Positions 42,632 through 52,234 of a DNA stretch of 64,000 bases are shown here, piece after piece. A program made the position numbers and the translations under genes. The DNA comes from Pseudomonas fluorescens (GTDB lineage Bacteria; Pseudomonadota; Gammaproteobacteria; Pseudomonadales; Pseudomonadaceae), in contig NZ_CABVHU010000014.1 of the NCBI RefSeq assembly GCF_902497855.1, positions 147,326 through 211,325 on the forward strand, given 5' to 3'. The notes beneath the pieces are model-generated. The model ran no database searches, was not told the DNA's origin, and saw only the letters and a program-made list of their open reading frames with translations. Within the stretch, counting starts at the first letter, position 1, and each line of letters opens with the position of its first letter.

Positions 42632-43695
42632 GACGACTCTCCTGCGTTCAATACGGCAGCCGCGCGTTCGAGCAAGGTTTTGACCGGGGCGGCAAGGCCC
42701 AGGCGCGGCGGGGTGGCGAGGTTATACCAGAGCCAGTCGGCCTCGGCCACGTGATGGCCGGCCTCCTGGACCTGAACCAGCCAGGGTTCGATAGCCAGTT
42801 GGAAATGGCTGAAGGTGTGGATCAGGCTCGGCAGTGCCTGTTGGCTGCCCAGCGCCAGCGAGTGCTGCGCTGCCAGATGTTGCAGGTCATCGAGGTCGTC
42901 GAGTTCAGGCAGGCTCCAGAGACCGCCCCACAGGCCCGTGGAAGGGCGCCGGTAAAGCAGGATCGCGCCTTCGCCGTTGGCGAGCATCGGCATCAGCGTG
43001 CGCTTCTGTGGGATGGCCTTGCGCGGCTTGGGGATCGGGTAGCGGGTCTCCAGGCCGAGCATGTGCGCTTCGCAGCCCTTTTCCAGCGGGCACAGCAGGC
43101 AGCTCGGCTTGCTGCGGGTGCAGAGCGTGGCGCCCAGGTCCATCATCGCCTGGGTGTAGGCGTTGACCCGATCATGGGGCGTAAAGCGCTCGGCATTGGC
43201 CCACAGCTGTTTCGCGACCTTGGGCTCGCCCGGATAACCCTCTTGCGCGGTAAAGCGCGCCAGCACCCGTTTGACGTTGCCATCGAGGATCGGCGCCCGC
43301 AAGCCCATGCTCAGGCTGGCGATGGCGCCCGCGGTGGACAGGCCGATGCCCGGCAGGTCCGTCAGCTTTTCGACATCCCGGGGAAACTCGCCGCCATAGT
43401 CGGCAACGACAATCTTCGCGGTCTTCTGCAAGTTGCGCGCGCGGGTGTAATAACCGAGGCCGGTCCACAGGTGCAGCACTTCGTCCTCCGGTGCGGCGGC
43501 CAGGGCTTCGACCGTCGGCAATGACGCCATGAAGCGGTCGAAGTAATTCAACACCGTGCTGACCTGGGTTTGCTGCAACATGATTTCCGAGACCCACACC
43601 CGATACGGGGTGATGCCCTGTTGCCAGGGCAAATCGTGGCGGCCGTGGTGGTCGTACCAGTCCAGTACCGCCGAAGAGAACTGCTCGGCTTTCAT
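42628..43695 (-). CDS. mutY: A/G-specific adenine DNA glycosylase
   Basis: A 355-residue glycosylase removing A opposite 8-oxoG. It shows the catalytic Glu region VSEIMLQQTQVSTV, helix-hairpin-helix LPGIGLSTAGAIASLSMG, catalytic Asp in LDGNVKRVLARF, the 4Fe-4S cysteines of CTRSKPSCLLCPLEKGC and a C-terminal NUDIX-like domain. Overlaps both neighbours by 4 bp (asmA-mutY-yggX operon). Confidence 0.97.
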   Translation of the reverse strand: MKAEQFSSAVLDWYDHHGRHDLPWQQGITPYRVWVSEIMLQQTQVSTVLNYFDRFMASLPTVEALAAAPEDEVLHLWTGLGYYTRARNLQKTAKIVVADYGGEFPRDVEKLTDLPGIGLSTAGAIASLSMGLRAPILDGNVKRVLARFTAQEGYPGEPKVAKQLWANAERFTPHDRVNAYTQAMMDLGATLCTRSKPSCLLCPLEKGCEAHMLGLETRYPIPKPRKAIPQKRTLMPMLANGEGAILLYRRPSTGLWGGLWSLPELDDLDDLQHLAAQHSLALGSQQALPSLIHTFSHFQLAIEPWLVQVQEAGHHVAEADWLWYNLATPPRLGLAAPVKTLLERAAAVLNAGESS

Positions 43696-45917
43696 CGCTT
43701 GAACAGCCCTTTCAGTGCGTCTTTCAGTTCAGGACTGACCTTGTCGCCCAGCTTCTCATCGATTTTTTCGCCGATTTTGTCGCCGGCCATTTTGCCCGCG
43801 ACCTGGCCCATGCGTTCGTTATCGAGGCGACAGGCCTTGGCGCCCAGTTCCAGCGGACCACGGCAGCGGAGCGGCCATTCGATGCCGACGAATTTCTCGC
43901 CGACCTGGCAGGCCGGGTCCGGCATGTCGCTCTTGTCGCCTTCGACGATGATGCCCACGCGGTAATCCATGCCCAGCACTCGCAGGTCGACATCGCCGTC
44001 ACCGTTGACGGTCATGCCCGGGATGCGCACTTTCAGGTCCGGGTTGCTGGCCACGCCATTACGCAAGGTCAGGTTGCCCTTGAGCTCCTGGAACGGCGTG
44101 TCCTTGCCCCGTGGCTCGCCGCTGAGGGTTTTGCGGTTGAGGGTGGCGATGCCTTTGCACAGTTGCTGTTCGAGATTGGCATTGAGCAATACGCCATTGT
44201 TGATGACGAAACTGGCGTTGCCGTTGAGGCTGTCGATCAGCGCGCTCTGACTGTTGCCGCTGCCGGTCAGGTTGCTGTTGAGCGTGACCAGGCCCTTGAC
44301 TGGCGGATTTTTACCCTGGCTTTCGAGGATTTTTTCTACCGGTACCTGGTTGATGTGCGTCTGCATGTTCAGCGTAGGCACCGACTGGCGTACGTCCAGG
44401 GTACCCTTGGCTTCGAAGTTGCCGTCGTACAGGTTGCCGCGCAGGTTTTCCAGGGTCAGCAGGCCGCCCAGGCCGGTGGCCTTGAGTGCAGCGTTCTGGA
44501 TCGGCAGTTTGTCGAGGGTCAGTTGGCCGAAGGTCAGGTCGGCGTTCACATCGAGTTTGCTCAGGCGTTCCACCGGCAGTAGCCGCGCAGTGCTCCACGG
44601 GCCTTTGGTCGGTGATTGCGGCAGTGGAGTGCTGCCCGCACCGGCCATGGCATTGGCCTCGGTGCTGGCGACTTCGGCCTCACGCACCTGTTTCGCGCTG
44701 TTGGCTTCGGCGGATTTTGGCGGCAAGTAACGATCAACGTTGAAGGTGTCCGCCTTGAGGCTCGCCCGCAGCGATTGTTTGGCGAAATCCTCGACGGCAA
44801 TACGACCGCTGAAGGTGCTGTCATCGACCTTCAGGTTGATGTCGTCGAACGACACGCTGGTCGGTGTACCGGAAAGACGGCTGGCCAGTTCGAATTTGCT
44901 CAGGCTGCCTTCAGCCATGGCCGGGAGTTTCTGGCCGATGCTGTCGACGAACTTCGCCAGGTCGAATTGGGCAATCGACAGGCCGCCGCTGATTTGCGGG
45001 GTCTTGTCGAGGTCGTTGACCTTCAGTTCACCCAATGCGCGCAGTTGGTTGGCGGATAGCTTGATGCCGGTCCATTCGGCGACGTTGGCCGCTTTATCCA
45101 GCAGCAGCTGGCCCTGGGCGGCGAAGGTGATGGTCTTGCCTTGCAGCGGATCGCCGGCGACTTCGCCGGAAAGTTTCATGTCTTCGAACTTGTAGCGTTG
45201 CAGCGCACGCTCGAAGCGCAGTTCGCCATTGAGCTCGGTACGTACGCGCAAAACCGGTTGGTTGGTGCCGAGAAACGCGGTGAGTTTGATCGGAATATTG
45301 GTCGAGTCGTGGACCGGACCGGTGCTGAGCTGGATGCTTTCGGCGCTGAACAGCTTGCCGGTTTTTTCGTCGCTGTATTCAACGCGGGCGTTGTTGACGG
45401 TCAGGCTGTCGATGTCCAGGCGGATCGGCTGGGCCGGTTTTTCCGCTTGGGCGGTGGTCTCCGGCGCTGGAGCTTCGCTGGTGGCGGGCGGTGTGTCCGG
45501 GGTGGCAGGCGCCGGGACCTTGCCGATGTCTTCCCAATTACCGTGGCCATTCTTGTCGCGATTCAGGCGCAGGTTCAGGCCTTCGACGCGCACGTCACTC
45601 ATCTGCACTTCACGGCGCAGCAGCGGCAGCACGCGCACCGAGAGGCCCAGCATCTGCAGGTCAGCGAACGGCTCGGTGGGCTTGGCCAGGGTCGCGACAC
45701 TGGCTTCGTGCAATTCCAGGCCCAGCCAGGGAAACAGGCTCCAGCCGATATCGCCATTGAGCGTCAGCTCGATGTGGGCCTTGTCGCGGGCAATCTGGCG
45801 AATCTCGTCTTTATAGTCGTTGGGATCGAAGAGGTGGGTCAGGGCAAAGCCCAGCGCCACAATGATCAGCAACAGCCCGAGAAGTACCAGACCCAGGATT
45901 TTGCCGAACGCTTTCAT
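43692..45917 (-). CDS. AsmA-family protein
   Basis: A 741-residue envelope protein anchored by an N-terminal membrane helix (ILGLVLLGLLLIIVALGFAL), then AsmA domain (GDIGWSLFPWLGLELHEASV) and the C-terminal AsmA_2 repeats with NGNASFVINNGVLLNANLEQ. The family is implicated in lipid transport to the outer membrane. A Pro/Ala/Thr-rich linker lies at residues ~135-165. First gene of the asmA-mutY-yggX operon. Confidence 0.92.
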   Translation of the reverse strand: MKAFGKILGLVLLGLLLIIVALGFALTHLFDPNDYKDEIRQIARDKAHIELTLNGDIGWSLFPWLGLELHEASVATLAKPTEPFADLQMLGLSVRVLPLLRREVQMSDVRVEGLNLRLNRDKNGHGNWEDIGKVPAPATPDTPPATSEAPAPETTAQAEKPAQPIRLDIDSLTVNNARVEYSDEKTGKLFSAESIQLSTGPVHDSTNIPIKLTAFLGTNQPVLRVRTELNGELRFERALQRYKFEDMKLSGEVAGDPLQGKTITFAAQGQLLLDKAANVAEWTGIKLSANQLRALGELKVNDLDKTPQISGGLSIAQFDLAKFVDSIGQKLPAMAEGSLSKFELASRLSGTPTSVSFDDINLKVDDSTFSGRIAVEDFAKQSLRASLKADTFNVDRYLPPKSAEANSAKQVREAEVASTEANAMAGAGSTPLPQSPTKGPWSTARLLPVERLSKLDVNADLTFGQLTLDKLPIQNAALKATGLGGLLTLENLRGNLYDGNFEAKGTLDVRQSVPTLNMQTHINQVPVEKILESQGKNPPVKGLVTLNSNLTGSGNSQSALIDSLNGNASFVINNGVLLNANLEQQLCKGIATLNRKTLSGEPRGKDTPFQELKGNLTLRNGVASNPDLKVRIPGMTVNGDGDVDLRVLGMDYRVGIIVEGDKSDMPDPACQVGEKFVGIEWPLRCRGPLELGAKACRLDNERMGQVAGKMAGDKIGEKIDEKLGDKVSPELKDALKGLFKR

Positions 45918-46110
45918 GGGCGAGTCCTTTGTAGTTAGTCGAATTCGAATTTAGCCGGGGAGTATAGCGCTCCGAAACGGGTGATCGGTCAGTGATGATG
46001 CAGGCATTCATCATGATTCCTGGTTGTATGGACATGTCTATCGCCGACGGCACTGAATTCAGTCCGTCAGTGATATCACCTCTCGTGTTTCTGTTTCCGG
46101 CCCGCGCCCC

Positions 46111-46116
46111 TATAAT
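46111..46116 (+). promoter_or_regulatory. -10 element of the hisB operon
   Basis: Perfect TATAAT 40 bp upstream of hisB. The -35 region (about 46088) is weak. No his leader peptide or attenuator was seen, as expected for Pseudomonas. Confidence 0.5.
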
Positions 46117-46155
46117 GGTTGCCTTTTTCGCCCAATGATTTTTGCGGAGCTGGTG

Positions 46156-46749
46156 ATGGCCGAACGTATGGCGTCTGTCGAGCGCGACACTCTGGAAACC
46201 CAGATCAAAGCCTCGATCAACCTGGATGGCACCGGAAAGGCCCGATTTGATATCGGTGTTCCTTTTCTTGAGCACATGCTGGACCAGATCGCCCGTCACG
46301 GGCTGATCGACCTGGATATTGTCAGCAAGGGCGACCTGCATATCGACGACCACCACACTGTGGAGGATGTCGGTATCACCCTGGGTCAGGCTTTCACCAA
46401 AGCCATCGGCGACAAGAAAGGCATCCGTCGCTACGGCCATGCCTACGTGCCGCTCGATGAAGCGCTGTCGCGCGTGGTGATCGACTTCTCCGGCCGTCCG
46501 GGCCTGCAGATGCATGTTCCTTTTACCCGCGCCACCGTTGGCGGTTTTGATGTTGACCTGTTCCAGGAGTTCTTCCAGGGCTTCGTCAACCATGCCAACG
46601 TCTCCCTGCACATCGACAATCTGCGTGGGCACAACACCCACCACCAGATCGAAACCGTGTTCAAGGCTTTCGGCCGCGCACTGCGCATGGCCGTAGAGCT
46701 GGATGACCGCATGGCCGGTCAGATGCCGTCGACCAAAGGCGTTCTGTAA
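46156..46749 (+). CDS. hisB: Imidazoleglycerol-phosphate dehydratase
   Basis: A 197-residue monofunctional dehydratase of histidine synthesis, without the N-terminal phosphatase of the enteric enzyme. Metal-binding DDHHTVEDVGI and the second HNLRGHNTHHQIET-like DNLRGHNTHHQIET are present. The ATG at 46156 has GGAG upstream; the frame is open from 46135. Its last base overlaps the hisH ATG. Confidence 0.97.
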   Translation: MAERMASVERDTLETQIKASINLDGTGKARFDIGVPFLEHMLDQIARHGLIDLDIVSKGDLHIDDHHTVEDVGITLGQAFTKAIGDKKGIRRYGHAYVPLDEALSRVVIDFSGRPGLQMHVPFTRATVGGFDVDLFQEFFQGFVNHANVSLHIDNLRGHNTHHQIETVFKAFGRALRMAVELDDRMAGQMPSTKGVL

Positions 46750-47387
46750 TGCAGACGGTCGCGGTTATCGATTACGGCATGGGCAACCTGCACTCGGTGG
46801 CCAAGGCCCTCGAGCACGTCGGTGCCGGCAAGGTCTTGATCACCAGCGATGCCGATGTGATTCGCGAAGCCGACCGGGTGGTATTCCCCGGTGTCGGCGC
46901 GATCCGCGATTGCATGGCGGAAATCCGTCGTCTGGGTTTCGATTCGCTGGTGCGTGAAGTCAGCCAGGACCGTCCGTTCCTCGGCATCTGCGTCGGCATG
47001 CAAGCCTTGCTCGACAGCAGTGAAGAGAACGACGGCGTCGAATGCATCGGCCTGTTTCCGGGCCAGGTGAAGTTCTTCGGCAAGGGTTTGCACGAAGACG
47101 GCGAACACTTGAAAGTGCCGCACATGGGCTGGAACGAAGTGAAACAGACGGTCGCGCACCCGCTGTGGCACAACATCCCGGACCTGGCGCGATTTTACTT
47201 CGTACACAGCTACTACATCGCTGCCGGCAATCCGCGGCAGGTGGTGGGTGGCGGTCACTACGGTGTCGATTTTGCCGCGGCGCTGGCCGACGGCTCGCGT
47301 TTCGCCGTGCAGTTCCACCCGGAGAAGAGCCATACCCATGGCCTGCAATTGCTGCAGAACTTCGCCGCGTGGGACGGTCGCTGGTAA
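46749..47387 (+). CDS. hisH: Imidazole glycerol phosphate synthase, glutaminase subunit
   Basis: A 212-residue class I amidotransferase supplying ammonia to HisF. Catalytic Cys in FLGICVGMQALL, with His and Glu in AVQFHPEKSHTHG. Starts at the final base of hisB (TAATG) and is followed directly by a DUF2164 gene. Confidence 0.97.
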   Translation: MQTVAVIDYGMGNLHSVAKALEHVGAGKVLITSDADVIREADRVVFPGVGAIRDCMAEIRRLGFDSLVREVSQDRPFLGICVGMQALLDSSEENDGVECIGLFPGQVKFFGKGLHEDGEHLKVPHMGWNEVKQTVAHPLWHNIPDLARFYFVHSYYIAAGNPRQVVGGGHYGVDFAAALADGSRFAVQFHPEKSHTHGLQLLQNFAAWDGRW

Positions 47388-47645
47388 ATGGCCGTCAAGA
47401 AAAAGCCGCCGATCCTGACCCTTACTCCAGAACAGGAGAACGAGGCCAACCAGAAGATCAAACGCTTTATGGAGGATCGCTTCGAACTGGACCTGGGTTC
47501 GTTCGAAGCGGCCGAAATCCTTGAGCTGTTTACCCGTGAAATTGCGCCGCACTATTACAACAGGGCGATTTTCGATGTGCAGACGCACCTCAAAGAGAGG
47601 TTCGAAAGCATCGAAAGCGACTTGTGGGCGCTCGAGAAAAACTGA
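47388..47645 (+). CDS. DUF2164-family protein (85 aa)
   Basis: Small acidic protein starting immediately after the hisH stop, inside the his operon. LTPEQENEANQKIKRFMEDR and HYYNRAIFDVQTHLKERF fit DUF2164. Function unknown; its stable place between hisH and hisA is known from other pseudomonads. Confidence 0.85.
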   Translation: MAVKKKPPILTLTPEQENEANQKIKRFMEDRFELDLGSFEAAEILELFTREIAPHYYNRAIFDVQTHLKERFESIESDLWALEKN

Positions 47646-47687
47646 TTTTCGAGCGAAGCTGAACAATCGAATTTGAAGGTTTGCCAG

Positions 47688-48425
47688 ATGCTGATTATTC
47701 CCGCTATCGATCTTAAAGACGGTGCCTGTGTTCGTCTGCGCCAGGGCCGCATGGAAGATTCCACGGTGTTCTCCGATGACCCGGTGAGCATGGCTGCCAA
47801 GTGGGTGGAGGGCGGTTGCCGCCGTCTGCATCTGGTCGACCTGAACGGCGCCTTCGAAGGCCAGCCGGTCAACGGCGAAGTGGTCACCGCCATCGCCAAG
47901 CGCTATCCAAACCTGCCGATCCAGATCGGCGGCGGGATCCGCTCCCTGGAAACCATCGAGCACTACGTGAAAGCGGGCGTGAGCTACGTGATCATCGGCA
48001 CTAAAGCCGTGAAAGATCCGGCCTTCGTCGCTGAAGCCTGCCGAGCGTTCCCGGGCAAGGTGATTGTCGGTCTGGATGCCAAGGACGGTTTCGTCGCTAC
48101 CGACGGCTGGGCTGAAATCAGCACCATCCAGGTGATCGACCTGGCCAAGCAGTTCGAAGCCGACGGCGTGTCTGCGATCGTTTATACCGACATCGCCAAA
48201 GACGGCATGATGCAGGGCTGCAACGTTCCGTTCACCGCTGCGCTGGCCGCTGCGACGAAGATCCCGGTCATCGCTTCCGGTGGCATCCACAACCTCGGTG
48301 ACATCAAGTCGCTGCTCGACGCGAAAGCGCCAGGCATCATCGGCGCCATCACCGGTCGGGCGATCTACGAAGGCACTCTCGATGTCGCTGAAGCGCAAGC
48401 TTTCTGCGATTCGTACAAAGGCTGA
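47688..48425 (+). CDS. hisA: ProFAR isomerase
   Basis: A 245-residue TIM barrel, phosphoribosylformimino-5-aminoimidazole carboxamide ribotide isomerase. Catalytic Asp in IPAIDLKDG and the second in VYTDIAKDGMMQG are present, with QIGGGIRSLETI binding phosphate. The ATG at 47688 gives the family N-terminus. Confidence 0.97.
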   Translation: MLIIPAIDLKDGACVRLRQGRMEDSTVFSDDPVSMAAKWVEGGCRRLHLVDLNGAFEGQPVNGEVVTAIAKRYPNLPIQIGGGIRSLETIEHYVKAGVSYVIIGTKAVKDPAFVAEACRAFPGKVIVGLDAKDGFVATDGWAEISTIQVIDLAKQFEADGVSAIVYTDIAKDGMMQGCNVPFTAALAAATKIPVIASGGIHNLGDIKSLLDAKAPGIIGAITGRAIYEGTLDVAEAQAFCDSYKG

Positions 48426-48434
48426 GGACTGACC

Positions 48435-49205
48435 ATGGCGCTGGCCAAACGCATCATCCCTTGCCTGGACGTGGATAACGGCCGGGTGGTCAAGGGCGTC
48501 AAGTTCGAGAACATCCGCGATGCCGGTGACCCGGTGGAAATCGCCCGCCGCTACGACGAGCAAGGTGCCGACGAAATTACCTTTCTCGACATCACCGCCA
48601 GCGTCGATGGCCGCGACACCACGCTCCACACCGTCGAGCGCATGGCCAGCCAGGTGTTCATCCCGCTGACCGTGGGTGGCGGCGTGCGCACCGTGCAGGA
48701 CATTCGTAATTTGCTGAATGCCGGCGCGGACAAGGTTTCGATCAACACCGCTGCAGTATTCAATCCGGAGTTCGTTGGCGAAGCGGCGCAGCATTTCGGT
48801 TCGCAATGCATTGTCGTTGCCATCGACGCCAAGAAAGTTTCACTGCCGGGCGAAACCCCGCGCTGGGAAATTTTCACCCACGGCGGCCGCAAACCCACCG
48901 GTCTCGACGCGGTGGAGTGGGCGAAAAAAATGGAAGGCCTCGGTGCCGGTGAAATCCTGCTGACCAGCATGGACCAGGACGGCATGAAAAACGGCTTTGA
49001 CCTGGGGGTCACCCGTGCCATCAGCGATGCCCTGGGCATTCCGGTCATCGCTTCCGGCGGTGTAGGCAACCTGCAGCATCTGGCCGACGGCATCCTCGAA
49101 GGCCACGCCAGCGCGGTGCTGGCGGCAAGTATTTTCCACTTTGGCGAATACACCGTGCAGGAAGCCAAGGCCTACATGGCTCATCGCGGAATCGTAATGC
49201 GCTAA
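48435..49205 (+). CDS. hisF: Imidazole glycerol phosphate synthase, cyclase subunit
   Basis: A 256-residue TIM barrel working with HisH. IIPCLDVDNGRVVKGVKF holds the first catalytic Asp and LLTSMDQDGMKNGFDL the second. Nine bp after hisA; last his gene of the group. Confidence 0.97.
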   Translation: MALAKRIIPCLDVDNGRVVKGVKFENIRDAGDPVEIARRYDEQGADEITFLDITASVDGRDTTLHTVERMASQVFIPLTVGGGVRTVQDIRNLLNAGADKVSINTAAVFNPEFVGEAAQHFGSQCIVVAIDAKKVSLPGETPRWEIFTHGGRKPTGLDAVEWAKKMEGLGAGEILLTSMDQDGMKNGFDLGVTRAISDALGIPVIASGGVGNLQHLADGILEGHASAVLAASIFHFGEYTVQEAKAYMAHRGIVMR

Positions 49206-49285
49206 AACATATCGATGCCAGGCCAGTGGACAGCATGGCGGGCTCAAGGCACTCTTGAGCACGCCATGGATTTCGGTAGCCAGAC

Positions 49286-50041
49286 ATGCTTAGACGCCTT
49301 CTCCTTGCCCTCGCCAGCGCTTCTCTGTTGCTCGTCAACGGGGCTCAAGCGGTAGAAAGTCCCGACACCGACCTGGTGCTGCTGACGGAAAATTTCCCGC
49401 CCTACAACATGGCAAAGAACGGCAAGAATTTCGCTCAGGACGAGAACATCGATGGCATCGCCGTGGACATCGTCCGCGAAATGTTCAAGCGCGCCGACAT
49501 CACCTACAACCTGACGCTACGTTTCCCCTGGGAGCGGATCTACAAGATCGCCCTCGAGAAACCCGGTTATGGCGTGTTCGTGATGGCACGGTTGCCGGAC
49601 CGCGAGAAACTCTTCAAGTGGGTCGGCCCGATCGGTCCGGATGACTGGATCATGCTGGCCAAGGCGGACAGCAAGATCACCCTCGCTACCCTGAACGACG
49701 CGCGCAAGTACAAGATCGGTGCTTACAAGGGCGATGCGATTGCCGAGACGCTGGCCAAACAAGGCTTGAAACCGGTAGTGGTGCTGCGCGATCAGGATAA
49801 TGCCAAAAAACTGGTCAATGGCCAGATCGACCTCTGGGCCACCGGTGACCCCGCCGGGCGCTATCTGGCACGCCAGGACGGGGTGACCGGACTCAAGACC
49901 GTTCTGCGTTTCAACAGCGCAGAGCTGTACCTGGCACTGAACAGGAACGTTCCGGACGATGCCGTCGCCAAGTTGCAGGCTGCGCTGGATCAGATGCGCA
50001 AGGACGGTGTGGTCGAAGAGATCATGGCGCGGTATTTGTAG
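49286..50041 (+). CDS. Periplasmic substrate-binding protein, SBP_bac_3 type
   Basis: A 251-residue secreted protein with signal peptide ending GAQA. LVLLTENFPPYNMAKNG and GYGVFVMARLPDREKLFKWV resemble polar amino acid-binding proteins without transporter genes nearby. It lies 80 bp after hisF and may be an orphan solute binder. Its last 20 bases overlap the convergent Vps62-like gene. Confidence 0.85.
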   Translation: MLRRLLLALASASLLLVNGAQAVESPDTDLVLLTENFPPYNMAKNGKNFAQDENIDGIAVDIVREMFKRADITYNLTLRFPWERIYKIALEKPGYGVFVMARLPDREKLFKWVGPIGPDDWIMLAKADSKITLATLNDARKYKIGAYKGDAIAETLAKQGLKPVVVLRDQDNAKKLVNGQIDLWATGDPAGRYLARQDGVTGLKTVLRFNSAELYLALNRNVPDDAVAKLQAALDQMRKDGVVEEIMARYL

Positions 50042-51341
50042 CTGCCGACACGTCTGCCTCTGGCAGAGTGGCGCTGGGTTCACTGTCTACCTCAGGCGGA
50101 TATTCGGCCAGGTAGAAACTGTCGCTATCGGTGTAAGCGATGTTGACCCCAACCTGTGTGCCGTCTTTGCGCAGAAGCTCGTAGTGGCTCTGCAGCTGAT
50201 ATACCGCCAGGGTCTTGTTTTTCGGAACGATGGCGACGACTTCTACAGATTTAGATGTCATCCATCCGCTGGATGATGTTTCGGTGCGAGTGAAACTCTT
50301 GCTCAATCTTGCCGAGAATTTTATTGGTAAGACACGCCCCGACGTCGCGATTGGCCACTCGGTTCTGAACTGTATGGATGTGTTGTCGGTGAATATCCGC
50401 AGTAGGGTACGGTCCAGAACCCAATGCGCTGTCCATCTGAAAAACCTGCCCTTGGTTCCTGTGTTATGGCCATACCCGACCAGCACGTACCTGTCTGTTC
50501 TTTCCAACTGGTAGAGCGGTGATCTGGTTAATTTTTCGATAGGTTCCAGGGCATCGTCTTCCACTGCGAACCAGGGAATGGTGGCAACCTGAGTGGCCTC
50601 GAATGATTCATGTGGTGGAGAAGCACTGAAGCCCGTGAGCACGGGAACTTCTGGTGCGGGATTTGTCTGGAGGGGGATTTGCATCCGCAATGAATAAGCA
50701 GCGACGTGTGTCGCAGGTTTGGAAAAGCTGGCGGCACCGATGAAGGTGCCCGATGCAAAGTAGATTTCTCCCGCCGCTGCGGCCGGAGGATCGGTGCTCC
50801 AGGCGCTGAAGTTCTGTTCGGCGCCACTGCCCCTGTCGTCCCAGATCTCGTCGCCGACGCTTGACGCGATCACCAGGTCTGCCCGGACACAACGTACTGC
50901 ATTGAGCGAAGGCTTTTCATGGTTGTTGGAGCACACCAGCCCCAACGCCACATAGCCATCAGGAGGGATCGGACGCCATATCGAACCGTCCGTCCTGGAT
51001 CCTGAACCCGAATCTTTCCAGACTTGTTCATAGTCATCGGGCCGGCTGAGTGCTTTTCCTTTGGTGGCACCCTCGCTCTGCGGATCACCCTCACAGACAA
51101 CCGCCATCACTCTTTTTCCGTTGATGTTGTCGTGTCCGGAGACGGCAAGGTCGCCCAGCGGGAAAAAGCCAGGTAGTGCATCAGGGGCCGGGGTTGGGCG
51201 CCAAAAGGCCCCTGGTTTTGCCTTCGAGCCCTTGGTATCCCAGATCCGGTGAAACTCCGTCGTGAAGTTGATCAGCAGGTTTTCTACTGTTAATGATTCC
51301 ATTTGCCTCGCGGGCAATGCGACATCGTCATTGGTGTTCAT
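50022..51341 (-). CDS. Vps62-related protein
   Basis: A 439-residue protein with no signal peptide. Repeated units IWDTKGSKAKPGAFWRPTPA, WKDSGSGSRTDGSIWRPIPP and WDDRGSGAEQNFSAWS match the beta-prism-like Vps62/MABP pattern; GYVALGLVCSNNHEKPS is characteristic. The C-terminal half (residues ~270-400) resembles membrane-acting toxin domains in its Ser/Thr-rich strands, but I cannot name it. The ATG at 51341 is the first good start. Family members in Pseudomonas are of unknown role. Confidence 0.72.
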   Translation of the reverse strand: MNTNDDVALPARQMESLTVENLLINFTTEFHRIWDTKGSKAKPGAFWRPTPAPDALPGFFPLGDLAVSGHDNINGKRVMAVVCEGDPQSEGATKGKALSRPDDYEQVWKDSGSGSRTDGSIWRPIPPDGYVALGLVCSNNHEKPSLNAVRCVRADLVIASSVGDEIWDDRGSGAEQNFSAWSTDPPAAAAGEIYFASGTFIGAASFSKPATHVAAYSLRMQIPLQTNPAPEVPVLTGFSASPPHESFEATQVATIPWFAVEDDALEPIEKLTRSPLYQLERTDRYVLVGYGHNTGTKGRFFRWTAHWVLDRTLLRIFTDNTSIQFRTEWPIATSGRVLPIKFSARLSKSFTRTETSSSGWMTSKSVEVVAIVPKNKTLAVYQLQSHYELLRKDGTQVGVNIAYTDSDSFYLAEYPPEVDSEPSATLPEADVSAATNTAP

Positions 51342-51456
51342 GATCAATCCTGATAGTTGAAAGGCGACTCGGGGGAGTCGCGACCTGTTGCAGGTCTCAC
51401 TATTCAGGGATTGGCGAGGTATCTGGCGGTAACTATGTATAGGTGGTGACCGGGTA

Positions 51457-52233
51457 TTACCGATAAATACCATCTTTGCCATGAGCGACCATGGCGCGAT
51501 TGCCGCGCACGCTGATCATCTGCTTGATATCGATCCACTCGATACCCTGAGCCTTGAGCTTGGGCAATTCCCGCTCCAGCACCGCCAGGGTCTGTGGATA
51601 TGGGTGCCCGATCATCACCGCCGAGCCCTGCTCGCGTGCCATGCGGATTGCCGTTTGCAACTGGGTGAAAATCGCCGCTTCTGTGGGCTCGTCATCCAGA
51701 AACACGTCCCGCGAAACACTGGCCAACCCAATCTTCTGTGCTTCGGCGGCTGCCACGGTCTGCGCACTGGTGCGGCTGTCAACGAAGAGCTTGTGCCGCC
51801 GTTGCAAATCAGCCATCAGCCAGGTCATGGCCGGTCGCTGAGCGGTCATACGGCTGCCCATGTGGTTGTTGATGCCTGCGGTGTAGGGCACGACCTTGAA
51901 CGCCGCATTCAGACGCTTCTCGAGCTCTTCGATCGGCAGCTCGGGATGCCAGGCGAACGGTCCGGTGGCCGGCGCCATGGGCATGTGGAGAATGACGATC
52001 TTGCCGGCGCGATGAGCCTCGCGAGCGAACCCGGTGGCATGGGGGGTGTCGGGCATGATCGCTGCAGTCACCGGGCCGGGCAGGGCCAGCACGCGGCGAT
52101 CCTGGGGCAGGTTTTGCCCCAGGTCATCGATGATCAGGCTTAAATAGGCCTTTTGCGGCGGCGTCGCGACAGGCGTTGCGTGAGCAACACCCGCCAGACA
52201 GCACATCAGTGCGAGGATGAACCGCAAGCGCAT
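51457..52233 (-). CDS. Divergent polysaccharide deacetylase family protein (DUF610/YibQ)
   Basis: A 258-residue exported protein, signal peptide ending GVAHA. LSLIIDDLGQNLPQDRRVLA and MPDTPHATGFAREAHRAGK are characteristic of the family; GINNHMGSRMTAQRPAMTWL holds the conserved His. It follows ctpA with 1 bp between, in the gpmI-envC-ctpA-yibQ order common in gammaproteobacteria. Confidence 0.9.
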   Translation of the reverse strand: MRLRFILALMCCLAGVAHATPVATPPQKAYLSLIIDDLGQNLPQDRRVLALPGPVTAAIMPDTPHATGFAREAHRAGKIVILHMPMAPATGPFAWHPELPIEELEKRLNAAFKVVPYTAGINNHMGSRMTAQRPAMTWLMADLQRRHKLFVDSRTSAQTVAAAEAQKIGLASVSRDVFLDDEPTEAAIFTQLQTAIRMAREQGSAVMIGHPYPQTLAVLERELPKLKAQGIEWIDIKQMISVRGNRAMVAHGKDGIYR

Positions 52234-52234
52234 C

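Noticed and set aside
46719..48806. 695-codon minus-strand frame
   Set aside because: Antisense to hisH, DUF2164, hisA and hisF, all with family motifs on the plus strand.
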